DNA of 64,000 nt from Saccharopolyspora erythraea NRRL 2338 (GTDB lineage Bacteria > Actinomycetota > Actinomycetes > Mycobacteriales > Pseudonocardiaceae). Under the pieces are notes generated by a model, which was not told the DNA's origin, did not search any database, and worked only from the letters and a program-made list of their open reading frames with translations. Position 1 is the first letter of the stretch, and every line of letters starts with the position of its first letter. This document shows positions 45,356 through 54,442 of the stretch, in pieces. The translations under genes and the position numbers were made by a program. The stretch spans positions 2,717,584 through 2,781,583 of the forward strand of contig NC_009142.1 of assembly GCF_000062885.1 (NCBI RefSeq), read 5' to 3'.

Positions 45356-45460
45356 ATGCGGTCGAAAACCGGCCTGGTGCTCGCACCACTGGCCGACGCC
45401 TGCATGAGGGCGGTACAGCCGAGTTTCGGACTCGGGTGGCAACAGCCCGGTATCCTATGA
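45356..45460 (+). CDS. possible 34-residue peptide
   Basis: ATG 45356 is preceded by AGAGGAGG 4 bases upstream, one of the best ribosome sites in this part of the window. The peptide starts MRSKTGLVLAPLADACMRAV and ends in FGLGWQQPGIL. It follows the 24-residue frame by 36 bases. Function unknown; no family recognised. Confidence 0.35.
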   Translation: MRSKTGLVLAPLADACMRAVQPSFGLGWQQPGIL

Positions 45461-45876
45461 CCACGATCGATAAATCTCACTGAGGTCTCTCGGGTTGTTA
45501 ACCAGCCTGCTGCTGGTTCCGTGCACCAGCCGCCGGTCGGGAAACGATCCTGTGGGTCCGTGAGAATCGAGGAGATGTGATGCATCCCGGACTCCACGCG
45601 GGCATCCAGACCTGACCAGCCTGCTGCGGCAGCGGCAAAAACCGGCCGCGCAACACTTGCCGGGACTGGAACCTCTTCCTTCTGGCACGACCATGCTCGA
45701 CCGCGAAGTCCGCGTGCGCGACGATTGATCGGTCGGCCCTACTCGGCTCTTTTCGCCAGTATTGCCTCGGGATCCGCCGCGCCCGAAGCGCACTGCTGTG
45801 CAAACGGCCGTTTGCTGCCTGCGGGCAGAGCGCCTCCTTTTACGCATCACCTGTATTACGAAATGGGGCCATTGCC
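45461..45876. other. intergenic, no gene seen
   Basis: About 400 bases before the LuxR gene. No convincing coding frame on either strand and no mobile-element terminus recognised. Confidence 0.4.
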
Positions 45877-46506
45877 ATGCACGAAAGGACATCTGGGACG
45901 ATCCGCGTGGCGATACATGCCTCGGATGCCCTGACTCGTCTGGGACTGACCAGCTACCTGGGCCGCGACCGCCGTGTCACCGAGACCGACCTCGACAACG
46001 CGCATGTTCTGGTGGTGACGGTCAAACGTGTCGACTCATCGACGACGGCCACCCTGCGGGATGTCAGCGCCGACACTTCGGCACGGTTGATCCTCGTAGT
46101 GGAGGAGAGCGGGCACGCCGACGTTTCCGCCGCGCTGGAATCGGGCGCCCGCGCCATCCTGTGGCGCCGCGATCTCAACGCCCAGATACTCCTGCAGGCC
46201 ATCCGCGCGGTCAGCGGGGGAGGAGGCTTCTTTCCCAACTCACTACAGGGCGAGCTGATCGAGCAGGTGCAAAGGGTCTGTCGCGAGGTGCTTGAACCGC
46301 ATGACCTGTCGTTCTCCGGGGTCACGAACCGTGAAATCGACGTGCTCGGGCTGGTCTCAGAAGGGAACGAGCTCAAGGACATAGCGCAGAAGCTGCACTT
46401 CTCCGAGCGCACCGTCAAGAACATCCTCTACCAGTTCACGAGTCGGTTCAACCTGCACAACCGGGCCCATGCGGTCTCCTATGCTATCCGTTCCGGCCTT
46501 ATCTAG
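45877..46506 (+). CDS. LuxR/NarL-family regulator with degenerate receiver
   Basis: Predicted 209-residue response-regulator-like protein. The N-terminal half has the receiver fold (RVAIHASDALTRLGLTSYLG, HVLVVTVKRVDSS, GARAILWRRDLNAQILLQAI), but the phospho-acceptor Asp and the acidic pair are absent. The C-terminal LuxR helix-turn-helix is complete (TNREIDVLGLVSEGNELKDI, FSERTVKNILYQFTSRFNLH). It probably works without phosphorylation. Proteins of this type occur near actinomycete peptide-natural-product genes, but none is intact here. Confidence 0.82.
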   Translation: MHERTSGTIRVAIHASDALTRLGLTSYLGRDRRVTETDLDNAHVLVVTVKRVDSSTTATLRDVSADTSARLILVVEESGHADVSAALESGARAILWRRDLNAQILLQAIRAVSGGGGFFPNSLQGELIEQVQRVCREVLEPHDLSFSGVTNREIDVLGLVSEGNELKDIAQKLHFSERTVKNILYQFTSRFNLHNRAHAVSYAIRSGLI

Positions 46507-46545
46507 TGGCTCGTCTATGAACCTTGGTCGGGTTATTGATCATGG

Positions 46546-46818
46546 TCATGGCTGCTGCGCCACCCGCGATTCCACGTGCACTTCACCCCGACCTCGGCCA
46601 GCTGGCTCAACCTCGTCGAGCGATGGTTCGCCGAGCTCACCAACCGCAAGCTTCGCCGCTCAGTACACCGCAGCGTCGCCTCCCTCGAAGCTGACGTCCA
46701 CGCCTGGATCAACGCGTGGAACGACGCCCCCAAACCCTTCATATGGACCAAGACCGCCGACGAGATCCTCGAAACCCTCGCCGCATACTGCCAACGAATT
46801 AACGACTCACGACACTAG
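46546..46818 (+). pseudogene. IS630-family transposase C-terminal relic
   Basis: VHFTPTSASWLNLVERWFAE carries the last catalytic Glu region of IS630 transposases; ADVHAWINAWNDAPKPFIWT and ADEILETLAAYC complete the C-terminus. The rest of the gene is missing. Confidence 0.8.
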
Positions 46819-46825
46819 GCCGTGT

Positions 46826-47110
46826 CTCCTTATTGCCGAAGCCATAGGGTAATCGCGCGTAGGACGATGCCTCCTCGGTAGAGGGCGGCGAGTTTGTCGT
46901 AGCGAGTGGCGATGCCGCACCACTGCTTGTGAGCGAGCTGGTCTGCGGGCTGCGGGGGCGCGGTCTTGATGCCCCCGCAGCCCGCAGTCTGGCTCGAATC
47001 GCTCGGGATGAGTAGGCCTTGTCGCCGATCACGGCCTCGGTCCGACCTTGGGCATCTTCGGCATGACCAGGACCTTCCACCGGGAGAACCCGATCTTGCC
47101 CTGGCAAGAC
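46826..47110 (-). pseudogene. IS5-family transposase relic
   Basis: The minus strand reads RTEAVIGDKAYSSRAIRARL (the DDE second-Asp region) and, in another frame, QWCGIATRYDKLAALYRGG with the end LRAITLWLRQ. Both are IS5 C-terminal pieces broken by frameshifts. Confidence 0.65.
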
Positions 47111-47680
47111 ACCCACTGACATCGTGAACATCACCCAGCCGTGAAAACAGGTAGCCGATGGAAGCGATCAGGCAAACCGGCAGATCAGATGGTCGAGTCA
47201 GACATCGCCCGAGAGAACGCCGACCCGCAAGCCGTCAGGCCAGACACTTTCGTGCGGAGTACTGGTAACCCCGGATATCAGGTCTTGCGGAATGGCTATT
47301 TGTCTCGCTCGTGTTCACCGCGAGCGCGCAGAGTCAGCGGCGGACCAAGGATGGCGGTCGCCGGAACCGCACTGGCCTGCCGATGAGCGGATGTTCGCCG
47401 TTGCCCAGCGGCGTTGACTGGGTTCGTCTGCTGCCCGGGGGGCGGTACTGGGACGAGCGAACGTCCCACCGAGACATCGCCCGGTACCGTGCGGAACCCT
47501 CCTCTTCGGTGGTCTCCACAGTCCGGTACCTGAACGACGGTCCACCTTAGATTCCGCTCCGGATCGCACACCTGAGGGCACGAGCAGCAGATGCCCGAGT
47601 ACGGCCGTGCGGAGTGTCTTGTCCACGGAGAGGAAGTGTCCCCGCGTATGGACTCGGGAACGCGGTCGATGGTTTTCAGC
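47111..47680. other. intergenic, no gene seen
   Basis: About 570 bases between the IS5 relic and the alpha/beta hydrolase gene. Several short frames exist on both strands but none shows family resemblance or a good ribosome site. Confidence 0.4.
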
Positions 47681-48637
47681 TCAGTCGCTGTTTAGTCCTG
47701 CTTTGCGGTATGAGGCCAGGAAGTCGTTCAGGACGACGAGCATGTCCTGTGGGGCTTCCTCTGCTGGGAAATGTCCACAGTCGGGTAGCACGATGTTGGT
47801 GACGTCTTCGGCGACCGGCGCCAGAGTTTTGCCGACCAGTTCGCCCACGGAACGGGCGCCGGCGATTGTCAACACGGGCATGGTGAGCTTTCGTTGCCTG
47901 CGCCGCTCGTTCTGCTCGATGGTCGTGTCGAGCGCACGGTAGAACTCGAAACTGGCGCGGAGTGCGTCGGGGTCGCAAGCCAGAGTCTCGATGTAGAGGT
48001 CGATCGCGTGCTCCGGCAACGGCCGAACCGCTTTGGTCGCGAACTGGTACCCGAAGAACAGTCGTTCCCGACCTTCCACGAGTTTCTCGTTCAGTGATCC
48101 GAGTCGGTTGAACCCGAAATGCCACAGCCGGTCGATGGACTCCTGCGGTGCGAACAGCGGCGGGGAGGGTGCCAGGCCGGGGATCACGGCCTCGGCCACC
48201 GCCAGGCGCTCCAGCCTCTCCGGGTGGTCCGCGGCCAGCGCGTACCCGGTCCACATGCCGACGTCGTGCCCGACCATCGCGAAACGATCGTGGCCCAGCG
48301 CGCTCATCAGCTCCACCATGTCGGCGGCGAGGGTTCCGGTGTCGTAGCCGTCGTCCGGTTTTCCGGACAGGCCCACGCCCCGAGGGTCAGGGGCGACGAT
48401 CGAGAAATCGCGTGCCAGCGCGGGCATCAGCTCCCGCCACGCGTACCAGGTCTGCGGCCAACCGGCCAGCAACAACAGCGGCGGTCCGTCGCCGCCGGTC
48501 ACGGCGTGCAGGTGCAGGTCACCGACTTGCACCCAGCGGCTGCTGAACGTGTCGGTGAAGCCGTCGGGCAACCCGGGGGCGCCGCGCACCGAGCCGCGGC
48601 CCGCGGGCTCGGTCGGGGTGTTTCCTTGGATTGTCAT
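47681..48637 (-). CDS. alpha/beta hydrolase of epoxide-hydrolase type
   Basis: Predicted 318-residue hydrolase. The cap-type alpha/beta fold is seen in LLLLAGWPQTWYAWRELMPA (oxyanion region), APDPRGVGLSGKP, the nucleophile elbow MVGHDVGMWTGYALA with Asp in place of Ser (as in epoxide hydrolases and haloalkane dehalogenases) and the catalytic His in LPDCGHFPAEEAPQ. ATG 48637 has AGGAGG upstream. It follows the MFS gene by 37 bases on the same strand, both probably controlled by the TetR protein at 49998. Confidence 0.88.
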   Translation of the reverse strand: MTIQGNTPTEPAGRGSVRGAPGLPDGFTDTFSSRWVQVGDLHLHAVTGGDGPPLLLLAGWPQTWYAWRELMPALARDFSIVAPDPRGVGLSGKPDDGYDTGTLAADMVELMSALGHDRFAMVGHDVGMWTGYALAADHPERLERLAVAEAVIPGLAPSPPLFAPQESIDRLWHFGFNRLGSLNEKLVEGRERLFFGYQFATKAVRPLPEHAIDLYIETLACDPDALRASFEFYRALDTTIEQNERRRQRKLTMPVLTIAGARSVGELVGKTLAPVAEDVTNIVLPDCGHFPAEEAPQDMLVVLNDFLASYRKAGLNSD

Positions 48638-48674
48638 GGCAAGTCCTCCTGATCGTGGCTGGTGGTCGAGTTGG

Positions 48675-49892
48675 TCAGGCGACAGCTGTCCGGTCGGCTG
48701 CCGTGGAGCGAGTGAGCGTGGTGGCCAGGGCGATCGCACCGATGCCGACGGCCAGCAGGAGCGTCGCGACGTTCTGGTTGATCACTTGGTCGAGGAGGCC
48801 GAGGGCGAGCGTCGGGCCGATCGTTCCCGCGTAGGCGGCCAGGAAGTAGGACGCGAACAGGTCGGCGCGGCGATCCGGGGCGGCGAGGCGCGCGGTGACC
48901 GCGACACCACGCCGGAACGTCACCCCCGCGCCGATTCCCGCGAACACCGTGCCGGTCACGAAAGCGGGCAGGGACCGGGTCCAGAGTCCGGACTCGAACA
49001 CCGCGACCCCGATGATGAGGAACACGGGCCCGATCACCGGGGAATCCAGCCACCGGCCGGGTGCAGCCAGCTGTGCGACCAGGGCCACTGCGAACAGCAG
49101 GCCGACCTCCGCTCCGACGGCCGCGACACTGCGCACCTGAAGCGCGTCGTGGAGAAATCCGGGCACGAGCGAGGAGAACAGGCCGTTGACCGCGAACGCC
49201 GCGAACACCGCGACTGCCGCGGACAGGAACTGGCCGCGCGCCGCACGGTCGACCGGAAGCGTGGGGCGGCGGACCGCGAGCACCGGACGCCGGGGAGACC
49301 GGACGGTCTCCGGAGTCACGACGATCGCGACAACCGCCGGGACCAGCGCGGCCAGGTAGCACCAGAACACCAAGTGCGTGGGACTGGGCAAGAACTGCGC
49401 GAACAGGCCGGCGATGACGGTGCCGAGCCCCAGTCCGCCCAGGTTCGCCCCGGCGGCGGTCATCGACGCGCGCCGACCACCTCCCGGCCCGGCGAGCTCT
49501 TCGAGCGCCGCCGTCGCCGTCGCCGTGGTCACCCCGGTAGCGAGACCGCACAGGAACCGAGCCAGCAGGAGCAGGCCGACGTCCCGGGCCACCAGGAAGC
49601 ACACGGTGCTGGCCGCGAGCACGACCAGCGACGCCAGCAGGAGCGGGCGCCGGCCCGAGCGATCCGACAACGAGGCGAACAGCAGCAGCGACGCCACCAC
49701 ACCCAGTGCGTAGATCGCGAAGATCAAGGTCGTGGTGAACGGACCGAACCCCATGCGCGGAGCCCAGAAAACGTACAGCGGTACCGGCAGCGTGCCGCCG
49801 AGCATGGCGAGCACGTACACCGCGGCCACAAGCCAGAAACCCGGCTTCGCGCGTCTGGAGGCGGCGGCTGGTGCGTCATCGACAACGGACAT
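48675..49892 (-). CDS. MFS transporter, drug/metabolite efflux type
   Basis: Predicted 405-residue 12-helix transporter. Motif A reads FASLSDRSGRRPLLLASLVV between helices 2 and 3; LCGLATGVTTATATAALEEL covers helix 4-5; the second half contains RRGVAVTARLAAPDRRADLF. Start ATG 49892 precedes SVVDDAPAAASRRAKPGFWL. It is divergent from a TetR gene across about 100 bases with two similar operator-like sites, so it is probably induced by a TetR ligand. Its partner hydrolase may act on the same compound. Confidence 0.88.
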   Translation of the reverse strand: MSVVDDAPAAASRRAKPGFWLVAAVYVLAMLGGTLPVPLYVFWAPRMGFGPFTTTLIFAIYALGVVASLLLFASLSDRSGRRPLLLASLVVLAASTVCFLVARDVGLLLLARFLCGLATGVTTATATAALEELAGPGGGRRASMTAAGANLGGLGLGTVIAGLFAQFLPSPTHLVFWCYLAALVPAVVAIVVTPETVRSPRRPVLAVRRPTLPVDRAARGQFLSAAVAVFAAFAVNGLFSSLVPGFLHDALQVRSVAAVGAEVGLLFAVALVAQLAAPGRWLDSPVIGPVFLIIGVAVFESGLWTRSLPAFVTGTVFAGIGAGVTFRRGVAVTARLAAPDRRADLFASYFLAAYAGTIGPTLALGLLDQVINQNVATLLLAVGIGAIALATTLTRSTAADRTAVA

Positions 49893-49911
49893 GCCCCGAC
49901 CGTAAGTCATC

Positions 49912-49930
49912 TTGGACCGATCAGTCCATG
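49912..49930. promoter_or_regulatory. TetR operator-like site 1
   Basis: TTGGACCGATCAGTCCATG is a near-perfect palindrome (TGGAC...GTCCA). It lies 20 bases upstream of the MFS start codon. Confidence 0.6.
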
Positions 49931-49934
49931 ATTC

Positions 49935-49953
49935 TTGTACTGTTCGTTCCAAG
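49935..49953. promoter_or_regulatory. TetR operator-like site 2
   Basis: TTGTACTGTTCGTTCCAAG aligns with site 1 at 12 of 19 positions; centres are 23 bases apart. It lies 45 bases upstream of the TetR start. Confidence 0.5.
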
Positions 49954-49997
49954 AAGTAGGTAGACTCACACCGAGCCGGTGAGGACGGGAGGCGAAC

Positions 49998-50588
49998 ATG
50001 TCGGGCCGCAAGCAGTTCGACGTCGACAAAGCCCTGGACAAGGCCATGGCGGTGTTCTGGCAGCACGGATACGCCGACGCCTCGCTCGACATGCTCGGCG
50101 CGGCCACCGGCCTCGGCCGGGGATCCCTCTACGGCGCCTTCGGCGGCAAGGACGCGCTGTTCCGCCGAGCGCTGGACCACTATTCGACCACCTACGGCGC
50201 CCGCTACGAGGACGCGCTCACCGCACACCCCGGCGACCCGGTCCGCGCCATCGAAGCGTTCTTCGAAGTCATCCTGGCCAGGATCGACGACCCTGCCGTA
50301 CCGAAGGGATGCCTCATCGCCCAATCGGCGGCTCAGGCAGCCGTGCTGACTTCCAACAGCGCCACCCACGTCCGCGGCCTGCTCGACCTCCAGCACGCGC
50401 GGATCCGGGCCGCGCTCGACGATCCGCATGTCGATCCAGCGATGCTCGACGACCTCGCCACCTACATCGTCGCGATCAACCAATCCCTCGCGGTGCTCAG
50501 TCGTGCCGGCGCATCCGACGCCGAACTGCGGGCCGTGGTGCGCCTTGCCTGCGAGACCGTAGCGAACCGCCTCACTCCTGCCCACTGA
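49998..50588 (+). CDS. TetR-family regulator
   Basis: Predicted 196-residue repressor. The helix-turn-helix is in YADASLDMLGAATGLGRGSL followed by YGAFGGKDALFRRAL. The C-terminal part (GCLIAQSAAQAAVL) matches the TetR_C domain of the YcdC/AcrR-like group. ATG 49998 has GGGAGGCGAAC upstream. It is divergent from the MFS/hydrolase pair. Confidence 0.88.
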   Translation: MSGRKQFDVDKALDKAMAVFWQHGYADASLDMLGAATGLGRGSLYGAFGGKDALFRRALDHYSTTYGARYEDALTAHPGDPVRAIEAFFEVILARIDDPAVPKGCLIAQSAAQAAVLTSNSATHVRGLLDLQHARIRAALDDPHVDPAMLDDLATYIVAINQSLAVLSRAGASDAELRAVVRLACETVANRLTPAH

Positions 50589-50743
50589 CACGGCCAGCTG
50601 GTCCCACGCTGCGGATCGCGCACATCGCCACGTCGCCGACGACCTCCCCGGCACCCACAGCCGGCGAGCGTGTGCGGGGCAGCGGACCGATAACCGGCCC
50701 ACTTCGCGAGCGTCGAACATCCGGTCATGCCGCATAGTGGGCG

Positions 50744-51294
50744 TTAGCAACGATGGATGACATCGCTAGCGGGCCTGGTTGCTTCGCGGCGCAGGTCCTT
50801 GTCGGAACCGCCGACGACCACGTTCATAAGGTGACCCTCAGCTTTCTGCATCGGGTCCGGGGCGGGACGGCTGCTGGGCGCGCTCGCGAGGAACTCAGCC
50901 CCCCGGCACAGGGCCGTGACGACTGCCTCGGGCACGTCGATCGTGCCGCGCCGCAGCGTCTCCTCGCGGCACGCGACCGAGCGATCAAAGGAAACACGAA
51001 CCGTGCTGCCGCCCTCGACGGGACGGGCCGCCCGGATCGAATCGGCGAAGGTTGCTATGCGGCGGCGGTAGTCCGCGGGTTCAGTCAGCACACCCGGATC
51101 AACGAGCGCGATGAACAGAGCGCAGTCCGAAACGCCCGGCGGGGCGGCGGCTGCGCCGGTCATCATGCCGGACAACCGCACGACCATGGCCAGCCCGGAG
51201 CCCTTGTGTCCACCCCACACGCTGAACGCCCCCTCGAGCGCCGCGGTCGGGTCGAGCGTCGGCGCCCCCGAAGCGTCGTAGGCTTGGCCGGATT
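50744..51294 (-). pseudogene. malate/L-lactate dehydrogenase (Ldh2 family), C-terminal piece
   Basis: In-frame from the truncation point: KSGQAYDASGAPTLDPTAAL, EGAFSVWGGHKGSGLAMVV (the conserved nucleotide-binding GGHKGSG region), then the end of the family domain and a short divergent tail. About 200 N-terminal residues are missing; an IS5 relic abuts the break at 51295. Family enzymes oxidise 2-hydroxy acids with NAD(P). Confidence 0.75.
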
Positions 51295-51295
51295 T

Positions 51296-51847
51296 AGGGG
51301 TCGTTTCAGAATGCGTGTGCGGGGAGTTCGGCGGTGAGGATCATGCAGTGGGCGAGTTGCAGGAACCCCTCGTGGATGTCGTCGCGGGCTTCCCAACGAA
51401 TCCGCAGGCGGCGCGGGCCGTGAAGCCAGGCGATGCGGCTTCGGCCACCCACGGCAACCGGTCAAGCCCAGAGCCGTGTTCGTCACCGCGGCGAGCGATA
51501 CGAGGCGTGATGTTCCGGGCTCGCAGCTTGTCCCGGTAGATGTCATGGTCGTAGGCCCGGTCCGCATAGAGCTCACGGGGCTTGCGGCGGGGCCGACCCC
51601 GTCTGCCTCAGACCGGTGGGGTCGCCTCGATCAGCGGCACCAGCTGGGTGACGCCGTTGCGGTTGCTTCCCCACGCCGACCCGGATGCCGAAACCGGCGC
51701 GGATGCTTCGGCAGCAACGGCTCGATCAACGCCCACAGCTCGTCGCTGACCTCCCACGGCCTCGGGCGAGCCATCCCACGCTCCCAACAAACGATCAACT
51801 ACGCCAGCCACCATGCCCAGACCATGATCATTATGCAAAGACCCCTT
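51296..51847 (-). pseudogene. IS5-family element relic with internal deletion
   Basis: The N-terminus (MARPRPWEVSDELWALIEPL, LPKHPRRFRHPGRRG) lies near 51690-51770. The C-terminus (DHDIYRDKLRARNITPRIAR, RRLRIRWEARDDIHEGFLQL, ILTAELPAHA) lies near 51305-51570. The middle is deleted and frames are broken. Ends GGGGTCGTTTCAGAATG and CATTATGCAAAGACCCC are partly inverted copies. Confidence 0.75.
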
Positions 51848-52743
51848 AGACCACATCTCATTTGGGTGTGCCCTTGGGCGGGGGATATCGTTGATCAACT
51901 GTGAGCGATGTGGAGAAGTGGTGTCCGGAGCCGTTGTGGCTGCTGGCGCGTTCGCTGTTGCCCGAAGCGCCGCAACGCCACCAGGGCGGAGGTCGGCGTC
52001 GGCTGGACGACCGCGCGGTGCTGGCCGCGATCCTGTACGTGCTGCAAACCGGGTGCGCCTGGTCAGCGCTGCCCACCTCGTTCGGAGTCAGCTGCGCCAC
52101 CGCACACCGCCGGTTCACCGAGTGGTCCCAAGCCGACGTGTTCACCCGGCTGCACCAGGAACTGCTGGACCTGCTCGGCACCGCTGGAGCGATCGACTGG
52201 TCCCGGGCGTCGGTGGACAGCATGCATATCCGGGCGGGCAAAAGGGGGACCTGACCGGCCCCAGCCCGGTGGATCGAGGCAAGCCCGGCTCGAAGATCCA
52301 CGCGATGAGCGACCGCAGTGGCATCCCGCTGGCCGTGGTCATCTCCGCGGCCAACCGCAACGATCACCGGGAACTTCAGACGGTGATCGATGCGGTTGCG
52401 CCGGTCAGAGGGTCTGCCGGACGGCCTCGACGTCGGCCGCGCAAGCTGCACGCCGACAAGGGCTACGACTATCCGGTCTGCCGACACGCGTTGCGTCGGA
52501 GAGGAATCATCGCCCGGATCGCTCGCCGGGGTATCGAGTCGACCACCCGGCTGGGACGCCACCGCTACGTCATCGAACGCACCCTGGAGTGGGTTTCCCG
52601 GTTCCGTCGGCTGGCTCGCCGCTACGAGCGCAAGGCCGCCCACTACGCGGCATTCGCCAGCCTGGCCTGCGCGGTGATCTGCTACCGCCGCGCCGCCAAA
52701 CTGGATCTGCTCACCCATAACAACCCCAAATGAAATCCCGTCT
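51848..52743 (+). mobile_element. IS-B copy 2: complete IS5-family element
   Basis: About 896 bp with ends AGACCACATCTCATTTGGG and CCCAAATGAAATCCCGTCT (imperfect inverted repeats). Same group as 20613-21507 but opposite orientation; near-identical to the fragment at 63124-63557. It abuts the IS5 relic on the left. Confidence 0.85.
51901..52733 (+). CDS. IS-B transposase (IS5 family), -1 frameshift
   Basis: The first frame starts at 51901 (MSDVEKWCPEPLWLLARSLL) and runs through AIDWSRASVDSMHIRAGK. A -1 shift at CAAAAGGGGG (52239-52248) leads into the second frame with GPSPVDRGKPGSKIHAMSDR, LHADKGYDYPVCRHALRRRG, RYVIERTLEWVSRFRRLARR and the end LLTHNNPK. The DDE residues are intact. Confidence 0.83.
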
Positions 52744-52828
52744 AAGCAACCGGGACTTCTAGCCTGAGAGCGAACCTGCCGTCCTGATCGGGCCACTCAT
52801 TCCCCGCAGGAAGCGATTCGAGCACATC

Positions 52829-53240
52829 ATGCCCACAGCAACCCTGCCCGCGGCGAGCACCGGCCATCTGCCTCTCGTGACCTGCGTGTTGGCCGTTGGT
52901 GTCTTTCTGATGGGCACGACCGGGTACGTCGTTGCCGGCGTCCTCCCCGAGATCGTCGGTGACGTCGGGATCTCGGTCACATACGTGGCTCGGGTGATCA
53001 TCATGTTCGCGGTCGGGATGATCGTCGACACCCCGACGATGGCGATCCTCACCCTCAGGCTGGCGTGCCAGCGGGCATCGGGCCTCGCGTTGGTGGTATT
53101 CGCGATCGGACACGCATCGTCGCAATCAGTACGAGTTTCCCGCTCGTCCTCGGCGCCCGGCTGCTGACCGCGCTGGCCACCAACGCGTCCTGAGCGGTCG
53201 CGTCCGTCGTCGGGGCGAAGGCCGCGGGCCCGACGACTAG
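52829..53240 (+). pseudogene. MFS efflux transporter, N-terminal remnant
   Basis: Reads VTCVLAVGVFLMGTTGYVVA, GVLPEIVGDVGISVTYVARV and ILTLRLACQRASGLALVVFA, matching helices 1-3 of arabinose/chloramphenicol-efflux-like MFS proteins. A frameshift near 53125 moves the continuation (FPLVLGARLLTALATNAS) to another frame, which then meets a stop. The rest is missing. Confidence 0.7.
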
Positions 53241-53315
53241 CTGCGCGCCGGGCCAGGTCCGCGGATGTGCGGACTCAGGACGTCCTTGACCGTTGGCCGC
53301 TGGGGGCGCCATGTG

Positions 53316-54275
53316 TCACAGGATGATGACGGTGCGCTCGCCGGGTGCGTCGTGGTGTGCCCAGGCCGCTTCGACCTCGGCCAGCGGGAACGGGTGCGGG
53401 CGCACGGCCATTGCGCCTGCGGCGATCACGGTGATGAGCTGGGTGAACTCCCGCTGCATGATCTGCATGTCCACCGAGCCGAAGCCGCTGCCCAGGACGC
53501 GGAACGCGTTGGAGCGCAGGGCGTGCCCGGACAGGGTGATCGCGTCTCCGCCCATGCCGCCGATCTGTACCCAGTCGAGCAGGCGGGTGTGCTGGGTGCG
53601 GGCCCCGAGGACTGCGCGCATCGCGAGCTCGGTGGGCGGTCCCCACACGTAGTCGAGGGCCACGTCGACGTCTGCGGCGGCCTCGGCGAGCGCGGCCGCG
53701 GTGACGTCCTGGTCGGGGGTGAGCTGGACGATGTGGTCCGCGCCCTGGCCTGTGAGTTCGTCGAGGCGGGCGCGGTTGCGTCCCGCGGCGATCACGCGCG
53801 CGGCGCCGAGGTGCTTGGCGACCTTGATGGCCATCGATCCGGCGTTGCCGGTCGCGCCGTGCACCAGGACCGACTGCCCGGCCTGGAAGGGCACCCGGGT
53901 GCGTAGCGCGCACCACGAGGACAGGGCGGGGTTCATGGTGGCGACCAGAAGTGCGGGATCCGCTCCGCCCGGGACAGGGATGGCGGTGGCGGGATCGATG
54001 ACGATGCGCTCGGCCAGGGTGCCGGCGCCCATCACCATGACGTAGGCGAGACTGCCGTCCGCCCGGCGGACGACCGCGTCGGCACCCGCCAGGGCGGGCA
54101 GCGACTGGGGGCTCGTGTGGTGCTTGCCCGCGGCGATGCCCCGGGTGGCGGGGTGCACGCCGACGGCGAGGACGTCCACCACCTCCTGGCCGGGGGCGGC
54201 CTCGGGAGCGGGGATGGAACGGAAGTGTGGCGGCTCGTCGAAGGACTCCACGAGCGCGGCGTTGATCAAGGGCAT
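53316..54275 (-). CDS. MDR-family quinone-reductase-like oxidoreductase
   Basis: Predicted 319-residue medium-chain dehydrogenase/reductase without zinc ligands. Signs: N-terminal GroES-like domain (VDVLAVGVHPATRGIAAGKH, VMVMGAGTLAERIV), then the Rossmann motif SVLVHGATGNAGSMAIKVAK and the nucleotide-binding RVIAAGRNRARLDEL. Such enzymes reduce quinones or enones with NADPH. The ATG at 54275 is chosen; upstream in-frame codons lie in the regulatory region. It is divergent from a TetR gene. Confidence 0.88.
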   Translation of the reverse strand: MPLINAALVESFDEPPHFRSIPAPEAAPGQEVVDVLAVGVHPATRGIAAGKHHTSPQSLPALAGADAVVRRADGSLAYVMVMGAGTLAERIVIDPATAIPVPGGADPALLVATMNPALSSWCALRTRVPFQAGQSVLVHGATGNAGSMAIKVAKHLGAARVIAAGRNRARLDELTGQGADHIVQLTPDQDVTAAALAEAAADVDVALDYVWGPPTELAMRAVLGARTQHTRLLDWVQIGGMGGDAITLSGHALRSNAFRVLGSGFGSVDMQIMQREFTQLITVIAAGAMAVRPHPFPLAEVEAAWAHHDAPGERTVIIL

Positions 54276-54342
54276 GTGCGTTTCCTTGCCTGGTGCGTGA
54301 CTCCGTGAGGTGGACGACACCGCCATCCGTAAGAAACGGAGC

Positions 54343-54386
54343 CGTATCTTATATGCTCCGAGCCTACGACGGCGGGTTAAGATACG
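54343..54386. promoter_or_regulatory. inverted repeat between oxidoreductase and TetR genes
   Basis: CGTATCTTA (54343-54351) and TAAGATACG (54378-54386) are perfect 9-bp inverted copies 26 bases apart. An overlapping palindrome CGGAGC-N12-GCTCCG spans 54337-54360. Likely TetR binding sites for both divergent promoters. Confidence 0.6.
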
Positions 54387-54442
54387 CAAGCGGGTCTAAC
54401 TGTCTGGTGGAAAGCCTCGAAATCGACGTACGGGGGGTAGCG

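Noticed and set aside
45356-45460. 34-residue peptide as a lanthipeptide-type precursor
   Set aside because: No modification enzyme or transporter gene is nearby and the core lacks a Ser/Thr/Cys pattern, so no such claim is made.
47111-47680. Short frames between the IS5 relic and the hydrolase gene
   Set aside because: None has a good start, natural composition or family resemblance.
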